From Gymnogyps californianus (taxonomy: Eukaryota > Chordata > Aves > Accipitriformes > Cathartidae), in the NCBI RefSeq assembly GCF_018139145.2, contig NC_059478.1, positions 21,731,001 through 21,795,000 on the forward strand: a DNA stretch of 64,000 nt, written 5' to 3'. A model generated the notes under the pieces. It saw only the letters and a program-made list of their open reading frames with translations, ran no database searches and was not told the DNA's origin. Positions within the stretch are counted from its first letter, which is position 1, and every line of letters starts with the position of its first letter. Shown here piece by piece: positions 35,946 to 48,105 of this stretch. Position numbers and translations under genes: made by a program.

Positions 35946-38606
35946 TATGATACAGTGTAGGCCACACAATTTTACTAAATCTACTTTTATTTAATGTGAC
36001 CCACTGATCCCTGCATGTATTACAAATCATCCAATGTATTTGATATGTCTATTATAGGCAGTTTCTGAGGAAGCATGACTTTTTAGCAGAGTGTACTAAC
36101 TTGTGAATTTATCTGGGAAGACTGCTGACCTGATCCTTGAAATGTTAACCAAAGTGGTAGCTTCTAGGCAATGAAGATGTTATCATGAAAAGATGAACTT
36201 TTCAGGCTGCAATGGTAGTTTGAAATCTGAATGTAGAGCACTATATGATGCATCAAAGTCTATAAGTATAACTTAAATGCAATAGATGGAGCACCTAAAC
36301 AATCACTGATTTAATCCTTCATTTACCAAAACATTTGAAACAAATTTTTATGTGATATTTTTATCTTTCAATCTTTGCAAAATACAAGTGAATGAAATTT
36401 GCTTTGAATTATAATGCTTCACTATTATTAATATGTGATCTTATGAAAAACATGAAATAAATTATATAAAAAGAATAATAACAAATTGAAAGTTTAAAGA
36501 ACTTTTTAACCTTTTCTATGGATTAATAATAGGAAAAATTGCAGTAAGATGTTATAGTCATAGCTTTCAAATTGACTTTATTGTAGAAACTACTAAATTT
36601 TTTTCTTAATTGTTGATGATAATTGATTGATGATGATGATTTTCTTAACTGATGGTTTTAAAATGGCTGGTAAGATCCTCATGTGATAGATTTTGACATC
36701 TCTCCACCGATCCAGTAAAAATACACTAATTTGTACTAGTACAAGGTCTGCTGGCCATTTTTATTAATATCTTCAGTTTGATTTCTAACCTCACTTGTCA
36801 ATGGGCTCTAGAAAGAATTATTTGTTCCTGTAAAAAGGAATGGAAAACCTGCTTAATTTGAACAGATGATTATTGTTGTAATCAAATTCTGCCTCGATAC
36901 CAGTTCAAATTCAGAGAAAAAGCCACTGCAACTCCTTAAAGTTGCACATCACTTTTCAGGAAGTTTGGTCCCTTGGGATATTATTTAGTATGTTCCATTT
37001 TCCTTTTTGCAGGAATTCATCTGTACAGAAGGAAAAATTGTGAAAAGATCTAAAAGAAGGCAGATCTGTTAAAGTGAGGACAGATGTTGTAGATGTGCAA
37101 TAAAAAGAAAGGAAGTCAGAAAAGGAAGGGATTTGGCAACAAAATAGTGCATGGGGAAAGAACTAATAACTTAAAAAGAAAGGAAAAATCATAACATAAA
37201 CTATTCTCCTTGTTAGTACATACATAAAATAAATAAACAAATTCCTAGGGCATTTGTCCCTCTGGAAGGACTCTTGTAATTTGTCAAACTTTTATCAGTC
37301 CCAGCAGAATTGAAGTTCAGAGAATCACGTGTGAGGAGGAGCCATGGCATGTCTCGAGGATAAACCATATTATGGGTGAGAGGAAACCCAAGAAATTTTC
37401 CTGCTTCTTTCCATTTCTTTTTCATCCTGTGCTGGGACACTGTAGCTGTGTTGACTCTAAACTTCCTAGTATGTGCCATGAAAGAAAGAGGAGTGCATGG
37501 TCTTCTAATACCTGAAACATACTGCAAAGCTGCAGCAGCATATGTGGGGAAACTGGCGATCTTCTCCTTCAACGGTGCTGCTGCGCTTTATGGACTTCAT
37601 GCACTTTCCTGCATCAGTCAGAATTTGACCTTCAGCAGAAGGGTACTGTGCATGCTCTTCAAAATTGGTTTTTATGAGTTCAGATGAGTTGAAGGCCTGT
37701 TCACTTGATTCCTGATTATTTACTTATGGCTTTGCAATGACTAACTAGCATAATTTACTTCAGACTTGTAAGTTACAGATCAGAGCTCTATGTTATACGT
37801 AAGAATCTTTGAGGTAGCAGTAAATTAACTGCAAAAAGGCCGAAATAAATATCTAAAAATCTGGAAACTTTCCCCGAAGGTATATATCTGAACAGAAGTT
37901 TGAAATCTCATGAAATATTAGCCTTCCTAATTTTCTGTCTTTATATGTCAAATATAGAGCTAGCCAATTCATTTGTGATATTCCATTGCTGTCATTATTA
38001 ATATAGATGAAGAATTTTTTAACTCTCTACATTCTTGTTAGACATGAAAGGTTCCCTTTTACTTTTCCTCTTCTTTTGCCAGTTTAAAAAGTTTGTTTAA
38101 AAGGAAAGTCTGAAAAGCTAAAAGAAAAAAAATGTTTGAATTATTGTGGCTGAAAAACAGGGAAATGAAAAACAACTCTTAAGAAATTATCTTTACTCCC
38201 TGTTTTCTGTTCATAAACATTTCAAGCTCTGTTTATCACTTTAATCATTCCTCCAATATCCTTCAAATCTTTTGCTTGTGAATTTTTTAGTGAGAGATCT
38301 CATTTAGGCATCTGTCCTTTTGATTATGAAGTCAAGAGGTTAAGGGTATTTTTGTGCCCGTATGATATATTGTCCAAGTTAAAGAAACAGATAAAACGTA
38401 GACAAACCTGAAAAAGGCATGAATTGTAGTTCAGGAAGATTTTTATTTTATATAAATCAGTTAATCCATCCATAAGTTTAGACAAAATGGAGTTATTCTC
38501 ATTCACTGTATAATGATTTACATAATAAGCATAAGTTTGAAAAACCATTGCAGCTTGCAGTTTATTTCTTAGCACCTCCAGGAATCTTAAATACCTTTTA
38601 AAAGAC

Positions 38607-38620
38607 TTTTTTTTTTTTTT
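38607..38620. repeat. Poly(T) run, 14 T
   Basis: A homopolymer of 14 T residues; no retroposon body was recognised on the minus strand. Confidence 0.9.
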
Positions 38621-39537
38621 ATTAAAGAAAATTACACAGCTGATACCAAGAACTTATCCTGTTAGGTCTTGTGTCTGATAAATATTTAGACATTACTGCA
38701 GTCATAGTGTCTTGGGATGTCACTTACTCACTGATTCACTTTCCATCTTGCTTGGTATTGTTAACATCAGCACACGAGAGGGTAGAAGCTGAGGAACCAG
38801 AGCTCTATGAACACAATTAATCAGGAGAGTATCTACAGAGTAACTAAAGACTGTGACTTTATTTTGTAGTAAACTTGACAGAAAATCTAGCTGCAGCTTC
38901 CTTCCAGACAGACAAAGTATAGCTCACATATATACTGCTTAAGTTAAAACTATGTCTTTAATTCAGTATTAACAAGTTGGGGTACCTAAAACTGTGTATG
39001 AGAACCCAATCAATATCCAAGCACTCATTCAAGGCTGTAGAAGCATCGAACAACTTCCCTTCACACCATGCTGAAGATACTAATCACCTGTGCATGCCTG
39101 TATCCTGAGCATGGACGGGAAGGCATAATCGTCTGCATCTGAGCTTGAAAATGCGGTTAGTTAGTTGCTGTGCAATAAGTAGGTGGCAAATATAGAAAGT
39201 GAACTCAAGAGATAAGAGTCTGGATAGAGTACCTGCAGTGAATTGGGATTTTACTGCTATCTACCCTCTTCCCATTCGGGGGAAGGCTCCTGTCCTTGCA
39301 GCCAAACCATCAGAAGAGAGGGACATGTGTCTGCGCTTCTGCCTCTCCAGTGCACAGCTGGGTGCCCTAGTGCACATCCATCCTCATCAGTCGTTGAAGC
39401 TAATACAAAATAAGCTCAAACATGCTTAATTATCTGCAGATGGCAGCTAACTTTTTATGTCTTAAAGCTACTGGTGCAGGTGAATATTTCCCCTGAATGC
39501 AAGCAGTATATATTTCTGGAGTGGACCTTTCTGGAAC

Positions 39538-39570
39538 TCTTAGATCATATTCATATTTCTTAGATCATAT
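39538..39570. repeat. 13-bp direct repeat, 20-bp period
   Basis: TCTTAGATCATAT occurs exactly at 39,538-39,550 and 39,558-39,570, separated by TCATATT. Probably a small slippage duplication. Confidence 0.9.
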
Positions 39571-40179
39571 ACAAAGCATTTAGCTGAATATCAGGTTAGT
39601 ATTCATGCGGTTATCACTCCATGGCTTCGGTATACTCAGATACACCCTGCTACTTCAGTACCCTTTTGATGTAACAGGTTTACCTCCAGGACTTTTCCTT
39701 ATTATTTGGATGCCACTTCAGTAGACTTCTGAGAATAACAGGGTAGTTACTGTTAGCGGAAACTGTTAATAATTACACCCTTTACCTTTTCTCCTCAGAG
39801 AGCCAATCTATGGGGGAGACACCTTCCTTCATCTTCCCCTCCTCCTCCAGGCTAATTACAGTACTGTTTGAGAATTTTGAAATTTTTGAATATTCTTGGA
39901 ATGTTGAAACTAACATGGTCCTATTGCTAGGAACTAGCATGTTCCTGAACGTGGTTCAGGTCTTGCTTATGCTGTGGAATTATTATAAATACTGCTTTAC
40001 ACCCTTTTGGTGCTTTGGCTGATGCCTGCATTTATAGGGACAGAATGACATTTAGCAATATATCTTGCACTCTGGCACGTTTAATTAGTAAGTCAAACTT
40101 GTGCTTGTACTTCTATTTCTATTTCTAAAGCAGAAGCACTTTGCTCATAGTTTGGTGTCAGAATGCATGAAACCTCCTT

Positions 40180-40320
40180 GGCATAATGTGAATTAGAACC
40201 AGCCGCAAAATGAATGAATGATTAGCATTGGGCATGGATCCAGTGTTTGACATTCCACTCATTAGAAAGTCTACTCTAATTAACGTAATTGGAATCTACT
40301 GGGTGTGCCATTGATGGATT
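40180..40320. other. Candidate conserved non-coding element
   Basis: A repeat-free segment with AATGAATGAATGATTAGCAT, then CTAATTAACGTAATTGG near 40,277-40,293 and a TGATGGATT core after that. The clustering of TAATTA/TAATTG and TGATGG/TGATTA-like sites suggests homeodomain/PBX-type input. There is no coding potential. The call is motif-based only. Confidence 0.2.
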
Positions 40321-40394
40321 TTCTTGTCACCACAATTTTGTTTTATGTTCCATCAAACTCATTGGTGGAAACATGATGTATGCTGAGATTACCT

Positions 40395-40510
40395 TGTCAA
40401 GACCCAGTTCTTCAGAGGGATCTGCAAATTACAGCCTCTTGCTCCCACACAGGGACTTAATGAAGTCAATGGGAGGCAGGGTGCATGCTAGTGAACCCCT
40501 TTGCATGACA
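40395..40510. repeat. Relic of a palindromic amniote repeat (CTCCCA...TGGGAG)
   Basis: CTCCCA at 40,442-40,447 and TGGGAG at 40,470-40,475 are inverted around a centre containing AATGAAGTCAATGGGAG. The outer parts (TTCAGAGGGATCTGCAAAT and GGGTGCATGC) resemble a family with the hallmark 'GCTCCCATTGACTTCAATGGGAGC', frequent in turtles and crocodilians. It is decayed and non-coding, and the family name is uncertain. Confidence 0.45.
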
Positions 40511-40555
40511 ATTATTTTCTTGTAGTCCGTATGAGTTATACATAACAGACATATA

Positions 40556-40650
40556 ACTTTGCATTTATCTAGCACCTGGGGATTTCAAATGATCTCCTAA
40601 ACACTGAGGAATCAATTGAGCTACTTTTCCTAATGCTAATAGCACATTTT
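40556..40650 (+). mobile_element. Possible MIR-type CORE-SINE relic
   Basis: GCATTTATCTAGCACCTGGG, then CAAATGATCTCCTAAACACTG and AATCAATTGAG, parallels the forward order 'TTTATATAGCACC...GGATCTCAAAGCGCTTT...AATTAAT' of amniote CORE-SINEs. Many substitutions make this tentative. Confidence 0.35.
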
Positions 40651-41912
40651 CCTACAAGGGGTCACTGGAAGTACTCAATAAACTCATTGGGGCTACTCAA
40701 TACATTGTCAGAATCTGGCTGTAATTAAGTGGGCCTTGTAAAAACACTGTTATAAATAAAATGATATGCATTTTCTGACTGATATGCAGGGAATCTGATA
40801 TTTCCATCACCATACAGTAAATGATTAACAAGACCAGAATAAGACCAAGGACTCCGTTGAATAAAAACCAGCTCTGCAAGTTGCCACTTGAATCATTAGA
40901 ACTACTAACTTACTTGAAGGATTTTATCCTTTTATCTATAATCCTGACACAGCCATCTCAGTTGCAGCCAGACATTTCACAAAGAACTTTTGCTTTTCAA
41001 CTTGAAGGTGTACACCTGTGCTGACTTTCCATCTTCTTTATATGAATATACGTATTTCATTAGATGAGGGCTCTCATAATGGTGGGCAAATAATCTATTC
41101 TTGGTCTGGAAAATAGCATTGATATTAAATGTAAATGGGAGGTTTGATTTCCATTACGCTTTTCTGGTCTAAGGCATATAATTCTGTAAACAGAAGGAAG
41201 TAAGACATACTTTAAGCTTTGAAAGCATGAAATGGTTAAACGGATACCAGTGGAAGGAAAATTTACGTGATGGGGAAGATATATAGACAAAGCAAAGTCC
41301 CTTTTATTAATATAAAATCTGTGGTCATACTTGGAATGAAACACGTATCCCCAGAGAAGTTTAAAGAGTACATGCAGCAAGAAAAATACCATTGTTACCT
41401 CATGAATAATGGGCTTCAATAGATATCACGACAATAAGTATATTTTAGGAAACAGTATTGTTTATAGTAGTCTGTTGAAAGATTAAAAGGATTTAACATT
41501 TCATTTACAATGTCTATTTTTTCTTATAGCTTTCTAAAAACAGGTCTGTAGAATGTGTCGCTTTTTTACAGAAATTTCATGAGAACAGAAATACTCTTGT
41601 CATCAGCTGTTGTGGTTATTAATATGGGACTGTGGAAAATTTCCTCTTACCTAAACTGAGTTCTGTGAAACTAATTTACATTTATTTAAAATCTAGTGAA
41701 GACTTACAGATGTGATGGGTGAGAAAAGTCAGAGTGGTATCTGAAGATGGTACTAGAAAGTGAGGTAGGAGTTTCTGCTGACCTTTGTGATTTATAAGCC
41801 ACTGTTTAAGATTGTCTGAATTAAAAATAAGAAGAATCGCAACTATCATTGCAAAGAAAAAATGGCCTCTCTTTTAATTTTGGTCCAAATATATGTAAAA
41901 GAAAATCATGCA
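40651..41912. other. Non-coding sequence, no gene seen
   Basis: Unique sequence. A 120-codon minus-strand frame (41,060-41,419) has no recognisable domain. Confidence 0.65.
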
Positions 41913-41962
41913 AGTGTTTATATAGCGCCTACCTCTAGAATCCCTAAAGGATTTCAGATTAA
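41913..41962 (+). mobile_element. MIR-type CORE-SINE fragment
   Basis: GTGTTTATATAGCGCCTACC followed by CTAGAATCCCTAAAGGATTTC matches the start of the conserved amniote SINE end ('TTATATAGCGCCTTTCATCC...GGATCTCAAAGCGC'). It is short, and only this conserved part is recognisable. Confidence 0.5.
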
Positions 41963-44900
41963 ATGAATGTAAAAATGTCTTCTCAATAAAAAACTTACTA
42001 ATCCTTTATTAACGCTGAAGAGTGTGCACGTCTAAGGCAGTTTGTGGCAGCAAGTGCACCACATAGCCAACTGCAATGTTGGAGAATGCCCAATTTGATT
42101 AGAATTACAAACTAGTTCTGCTGGAAAGTTAAGGTTTGGTGGACTAAGGTGAAAAACTCAAAACTAAATAGAAGGAAAGAAGCCAAAGCATTTTCCAATA
42201 GTCTTTACATTCCATTAAACACATGGTGAATAGGCAAGAATGCTCAAATTGATGAGGAAATGAGTTATACTCTTGTGACAAGTATAGTTTTAGTAACTTA
42301 AGTTGGTGGTTTGGTGTCTCAGTAAAAAGGTGGCATCTTCTTAATAGCTTTCATTTATCAAACAAAATTCAGCCTTTTAAGCTTCAGGAAAAGTGAAGGT
42401 GGCTGAACTTAAACTTTCATATCCATCTTGCGCCTTCCAATGATGACTCCCAAAACTTTACTTCACTAGGCATCTATGACATGATACATTATTTCAGGCA
42501 ATTGAGAAACTAGACAAAAAAGGGACATAACCCATACATTGGCCTGGAAATGCAAATCCAGAAAATCGCATTAAATATAAAAGCACTCTGTTCTAAAAAG
42601 TCATTTTCCAAGTCTATGCTAGAAGACTAAACAGAAAAAAATCACAAAAAAGAAGCACAAGTTGATCTTAAAAAAAAAGGAGCCAATTAAGATAATTACC
42701 CAAGAAAAGTACTTTTATTTTGCAAGTCTCTATCTGCATGTCTCTCTGGAAGATTGCATCTTCTGAACTTAAATGTGTTTTGCAATCTGTTTGTATGTTT
42801 TTTTACTTGGAGCATATTTGTAAAGAGCACAAAGTTGCTTTTCCTCTTTAATTTCTTGTCATACACAGCTTGTTTCTGAATAAAGTGTGAATTACAAAAG
42901 AATCCTAGGTCTGGATCAGCTAAAGATCCATTGCAATGGTTTGCTTCATGACCTTTTGAGGGGTTCCCACATTTTTCAAAGTTTCTGAAGACTTTCTCCT
43001 TAGGAGCATTTTTCTAGTAGGGTCAGGCTCATGTTCTCTCTGCCATCAAGAAGGGGATGTCCTTTTTTCTTGGGCTACTGAACCAACACAGTCACACACT
43101 GTGGGGAGACAGTTCCATCTCTTTCTCAGGAAAGATACCTCAATTTTTTGATATCAGAAGGGATTTGCCCTGGAATTTTACTTTGGCCCCCATCAATACT
43201 GGATATTTTGAGCACACTTACGGATCTACCAATGTACAAGTATTAAACAGGCAATGCAACACAGAAAAGCAGGGTGTTTCATTTAAAAAAAAAAAATGTA
43301 TATTCTATGTATATTCTAAACTCAGAAGTTGTCCTGAATCTTGCTAGAGGTACATTAGAAGCGGTATCTGAGATTTGTATACTGATACTGTGGATAGTTT
43401 AGGTTTTTTTCAGCTAATGCCACTGTTAAAGAGAGACTGTTGAAATGGGCTACAATTTGGGGACAGCAGAAATCTAGACAATGGCATTCATCACCCCAGC
43501 ACCAAGGGTGGTAGGGCTTATCTGTGCTTTGGCTGAAAGAAATTTAGACCATTTGTTAAGTGTTAGGTTTTCCATATAGTATCAACAGAGCTGGGAATCT
43601 CAGTGCCTTAAAATGTACAAAAGCAACCAATCATACTGATTAGGGAATGACTAGAAATAGCCTGAGAAGTTTGGAGTACAATAAGGGTCTGTGCTCTTTA
43701 TTGATAGTTCTTCCTAGATTACTTTTTCCTATTTGTACTAAGAAACACAAAGACAAATAACAGAACCTCATCTGGCAATTTATATAAGGTATAAATATAT
43801 ACATCATATATAAATCTTAGTCTGGCAGTTCATATAATACATATAAAAAAGATTTCTTTTGGTAGGTTAGTCTTAGGAAAGACATCATGTTCCCTTAAAG
43901 TCCCCTATGGATATTTGTCATTCCTACGTCATGATTCGTACACAGTGATTCAAGATTACCTGTAAAGAAAAGTTCTTTTAAAATTAACCTTCTATTAACT
44001 TGTTAAAACTTGTTAAAATATAATGATTAAACTATAATTAATAATTTGTAACCATGATTCATTAAGCTCATACTTGTAATCCAGTTGTGGAGTCTAATCT
44101 CTCTTGCTTGTCAGCAAGACACATTGGGTAAAATTTATCTTGACATTTTATATATGTATAAATAACAATAAGTGTGTGTAACTTAGTCTTTTTTTACAGC
44201 ATTTCACAGCCCTTTTCTTTTCTCCTTTTCCTAATTCCCCCCAAAAAACAGAAACAAAAGACTTATTCACAGATTCATAGAAAACAGATACCAAGGTCAC
44301 ATGGCTCAGAATTCAGAAGTTAGCCTTGAGCAGGGATAGGGGTTTAAATGAGTTCGTATATTGCATCACTGAAAAATGCAGTTTCACAGCGCCAGCACCT
44401 CATTCCAATCTTACAAATTCTGGCTTCACAACACTGTAATTCTTGATTTATACTAGACCCATAAGATCTGCTACGTTCTGAATCCACGTCCATTTTAAGC
44501 CTATCTTGTAACAAAACTGCCACACAAATGGGACCATTTCTTTTCCCAAGTATCATAAATTCAATTTCTGCTGCTTCAGACAGCCTTTTTTTTAAGAACA
44601 TGACTAGTAACCATTTTTATATTTTTTCTATCTTTGCTTAATATGTTTTAAGTTAATGTGTTCCAATTTAATTTACTTTTGATAGTAAAATCTGTAATAA
44701 TACATTTATAATGTGTTACATTTTACACAGTTAATCACAACTTAATAAACTTATACCCTCTTAGTTAAAATAGGTATTGTACAGTAGCAATCCTTTTTGT
44801 GCCATTGTCTGGGAGGCTACGTGTGTGGCTAAAAGGGGAATGGTAGGCAATCACTGGGTGAGGCGAATTGCCCTTGCTCTGCAACAGGGGAAACAGAGAC

Positions 44901-47554
44901 CTCGCAGAGTAACCTCGCACAGGTCTACTGTTGTGGTTTTTCCATTTCCACCAGTTAGAGGAGAAGGCAGAGCAAAGGATGCTCATCTGGGATAGGCATC
45001 TTAAAGACTATATGAGTGACACTACATTGATTTGTGGTTCCTAACAAGTGAAATCAGCCTGCGTTTTCTCAATATCTCCAGTCAGCATGTGCTATGTGGA
45101 CCAAAAGCTAAAAAAGGGTAGACAGTAAGTAAAATTATACTTGTAGGATTACACCCAAAAATAGTATTAGCAAGTTTTCTTCCAAACTATTCTATAAGGC
45201 AATTTCTGCCAGGTTCAAACAGCTGAATAAATAGCTCCTGGCTTGTTGATATAGCAGGGAAAAAAAAGCTCTAATTTATCACAGTTTATCACATGCATTT
45301 ATCCTTACGTCTTTTTGCCAGGATTAGTATATAAGATTGTGCATGGTGAATTTGTGCCTGTTTGTATGAAAATTGGATGAAGAACTAGGTCAAAGTGCTA
45401 TTCTTAACCACAGATGAAATGCTACTGACTGGCTGAAATTCCATTTTCATCTATATGTCTTTGCCCATTAGATTTTGAACTTTGGTCCTGAGCAGTTTAA
45501 TGTAAATTGCTCTCCTTAAAACAATGTTTCTTATTAAAGCTCTGTGTAGCAAGTACCACTTATACAGTAGAAGTTGCATTATGTGCAGCATATAAAGAAT
45601 TCTTATGGAAAGGTCTGTTTATCTCATCAGAGTGAAATTATATCTGTGTAGACATAATGTATAGTAGATATATAGATATATATATGCAGTATCATGTTGC
45701 ATGTTATAATGTACATAACAAATTGCCCAGAATTTTAAAAATAATTTTCAGTATGACATACTGCCAACAAAAACATGGCACTATAGCTTAAGACTTGGTA
45801 TTATTTTGTTATTTCAGTTTTTTCTTCTCTTAATAATGAGAAAAACAATATTGATTTTGGATATAACCATGAAAGAATGATGATTAAGAATTACAGAAAT
45901 CTTTTGTCCCTGCAAGGTCCTTATAGCTCTCATGAAATTTTGAACTAGTGTACTTTGTTACCTCACAAATCATTAATATAGGCCAGCAGTAAATTGTGGA
46001 TTGGCACACTGCCCAGCATAGCACCAAGATCAAGCCTCTGCTTTCTAGTAAATTAGAACCCAGCTCTTTATATCAGAGGTACACACATTTATGGAGGCAT
46101 TAGATGTGAAATAATCTTTCATTTGCCATTTGCTTTTCTACATGGCTAGCTTTAAACTAGGTCATGTAAAGGAAGTTATTTGTGGAATCAGGAAAAACTG
46201 CACTAAATAGACCTGTAAGGTACACTCAACAGCAAAGAGAATTTGCTGAGATGCATCTGATCCAACACCTGAAAATGACCTTAATTCTTAATTGGGCAAT
46301 TATAACGTGTGAATCACTATGTGTAGGCTCACAGGACCATGCATTTCATGTGCATGATCACAGAACACATGACAGGACCAAATCCAGTTGAAGAAGTGGG
46401 ACTAGCCCCCTTGGTAACTTGGCGTATTAATGAAATTAAAGCACTGGAATGAAACCGGGAAAAATCACACCTTTTTAAATTGTTGGAAACACTTTAATCC
46501 ATTACTTGTTGTATTCTAGTGATTACCAGCGATTTCTTAATCACAGTTTGTGTAATTACTTGCCATTTTCTTGTATTTAAAAAGAATTAGCTCAGATTGT
46601 TTCTAGCAAGTCATCAACATTACTTAAAAAAAGTAGTTAAACAGACAGACAGAGTTGTTGATAGTTTGTCTTTTGTGATCAGTAGACATGAAGATATTTC
46701 ACAGCAGCCTGTTCACTTCAGGTAGTCATGCAACAAAGAGCAATGATTTCCCAAAATTGTTCTTTTCCTTTGAACTCTGCTGTATTTTAGTGGCCTTTTG
46801 GATGTAGCTTTCTCCTCAGTCTTGTCACTTTAATGTATATCTCTTAGGGGCATGAAGATGGGGCATGAAAGCAAGTGATAACATGGCTGCTGTTAAAGCC
46901 CATTTGCGACCAGTGATAATCTAGGAAAAGCAATCCTGGAAGACTCGACTCCAAGGGAGCTTCGTAGGTTTCCAGTCATCTGTGTACTCTTCCTCTTAAA
47001 TTAGTTACATACCTTCTGCAAGACTGTCCTTTTTGTTGGGTGTAGGCAATTACCGACAACAGTCCTAACCCACAGAGATAATTTCCTAAGAAACATCTTG
47101 GCTTCTCAACAAGAAAGTAACCTGTGATACCTTTGATGCTTAAACCTGCCAGTTGCTTCCACTTCACTCTCACTTTGTAAAAGGAGTACGCTCCTAATGA
47201 CTGATACTTACCCACAGAAAAAATGTTTTAATTAGGAGTGAAAATTTCCTTCCCAATATAGCCTGTTTTATAGAGTATATCTCAGGTGCCTCTAAATTCC
47301 TGGAGCCACAGAGGGAAGGCCAGGGGACAGGTTTCACAGACTCTGTGCTTCAGTTCATCCATGCTACACCAATTGTCACTGTCCCCGGCAGGACAAACAC
47401 CCATGGGGTGGCAAGCAGGGGGTCAGGAGGTGTGTGCTGTACACTGGCAGACTTAGGCAGACACTTAACAATGCTTCATTTTCAGAACAGAAAAGCAGGC
47501 TTCCATTTTGGTGCCAGTATTACTAAATCTTGAAATTAAGTATAATAAGCCCAC
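41963..47554. other. Non-coding sequence, no gene seen
   Basis: Unique sequence with a 50-bp-period duplication at 43,771-43,850 and a TA-rich run near 45,661-45,684. A stretch at 44,820-44,980 is slightly richer in G+C and CpG, but its short frames on both strands are unrecognised. The segment 46,430-46,620 is repeat-free and AT-rich with TTAATGAAATTAAAG-like strings. Confidence 0.65.
43771..43850. repeat. Diverged 50-bp tandem duplication
   Basis: TCTGGCAATTTATATAA at 43,771 and TCTGGCAGTTCATATAA at 43,821 are exactly 50 bp apart, with further TA-rich similarity downstream. It looks like an old local duplication. Confidence 0.6.
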
Positions 47555-47640
47555 AACTGGTTAAGTGGATACAAATAAAGTCAATGGAACTACACCTGCT
47601 TATACCACCTTTGAGTTTGGCAGAGTATAATTACTCCAAA
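47555..47640. repeat. Possible relic of an amniote palindromic repeat
   Basis: AAAGTCAATGGAACTACACC near 47,577 followed by TGCTTATACCACC resembles the 'AAGTCAATGGAGTTACACC' block of the same type of family seen at 35.8 kb. Only one arm is clear. Confidence 0.35.
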
Positions 47641-48004
47641 TATTATTGTAAAATTACCCTTTCATGTGCATGCCCAAAGATGGATGTATACAGATACAGG
47701 CTCTCTGGGTGGCTGATATAAGGGGCCTTCTTTAAGTGCTACAGGCATTTCATATACAAATATTTTCTATGGTTTCCCTCCCCAGACTGAATAATATTGC
47801 CGCAGCCAACATAAACATGTGAACTCACCAATAGGTGGAAAATGGGGACTGAGATGTGAAAAAAAAACTCTCTAAAAATTTTGACTCTCAGAATGAAATA
47901 CTGAGATTTTTGCCTTAGATAAGACAAATAAACAGTTCTGAAAACAACCCATTGCACATAAAATCTAGGATGACTGAACTTTTTACTGAGTTCTAGAAAG
48001 ATTT
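47641..48004. other. Non-coding sequence, nothing recognised
   Basis: Unique sequence with no recognisable feature. Confidence 0.6.
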
Positions 48005-48105
48005 TTGTGCCACCTCACAACCATTATGAGGCAAAAAAATCAGACAGGGAGACTACAGCTACAGGTGGCACAGCAAAGTCTGGAGTTCAGGTTGCTTTCC
48101 TTCCT
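48005..48105 (+). mobile_element. MIR/CORE-SINE relic
   Basis: ACCATTATGAGGC, then CAGACAGGGAGACTAC, then GTGGCACAGCAAAGTCTGG and AGTTCAGGTTGC. This follows the forward MIR order 'CCATTTTACAGATGAGG...GCACAGAGAGGTTAAG...CACACAGCAAGTCTGTGG'. It is diverged, with small deletions. Confidence 0.5.

Larger units (their letters stand above)
35946..40179. other. Non-coding sequence, no gene seen
   Basis: Unique, notably AT-rich at 36,300-36,650, with short GATGAT runs near 36,616-36,640, a 14-T run at 38,607-38,620 and a 20-bp-period duplication at 39,538. Minus- and plus-strand frames of about 100-120 codons at 37,213-37,687 overlap each other, are unrecognised, and the plus one starts with GTG. 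Confidence 0.65.

Noticed and set aside
37213..37687. Overlapping frames of about 100-120 codons on both strands
   Set aside because: They are mutual shadows, the plus one starts with GTG, and neither has a recognisable domain.
37805..37830. GAGGTAG string resembling the let-7 seed
   Set aside because: The rest of the mature let-7 sequence is absent and no precursor-like hairpin was seen.
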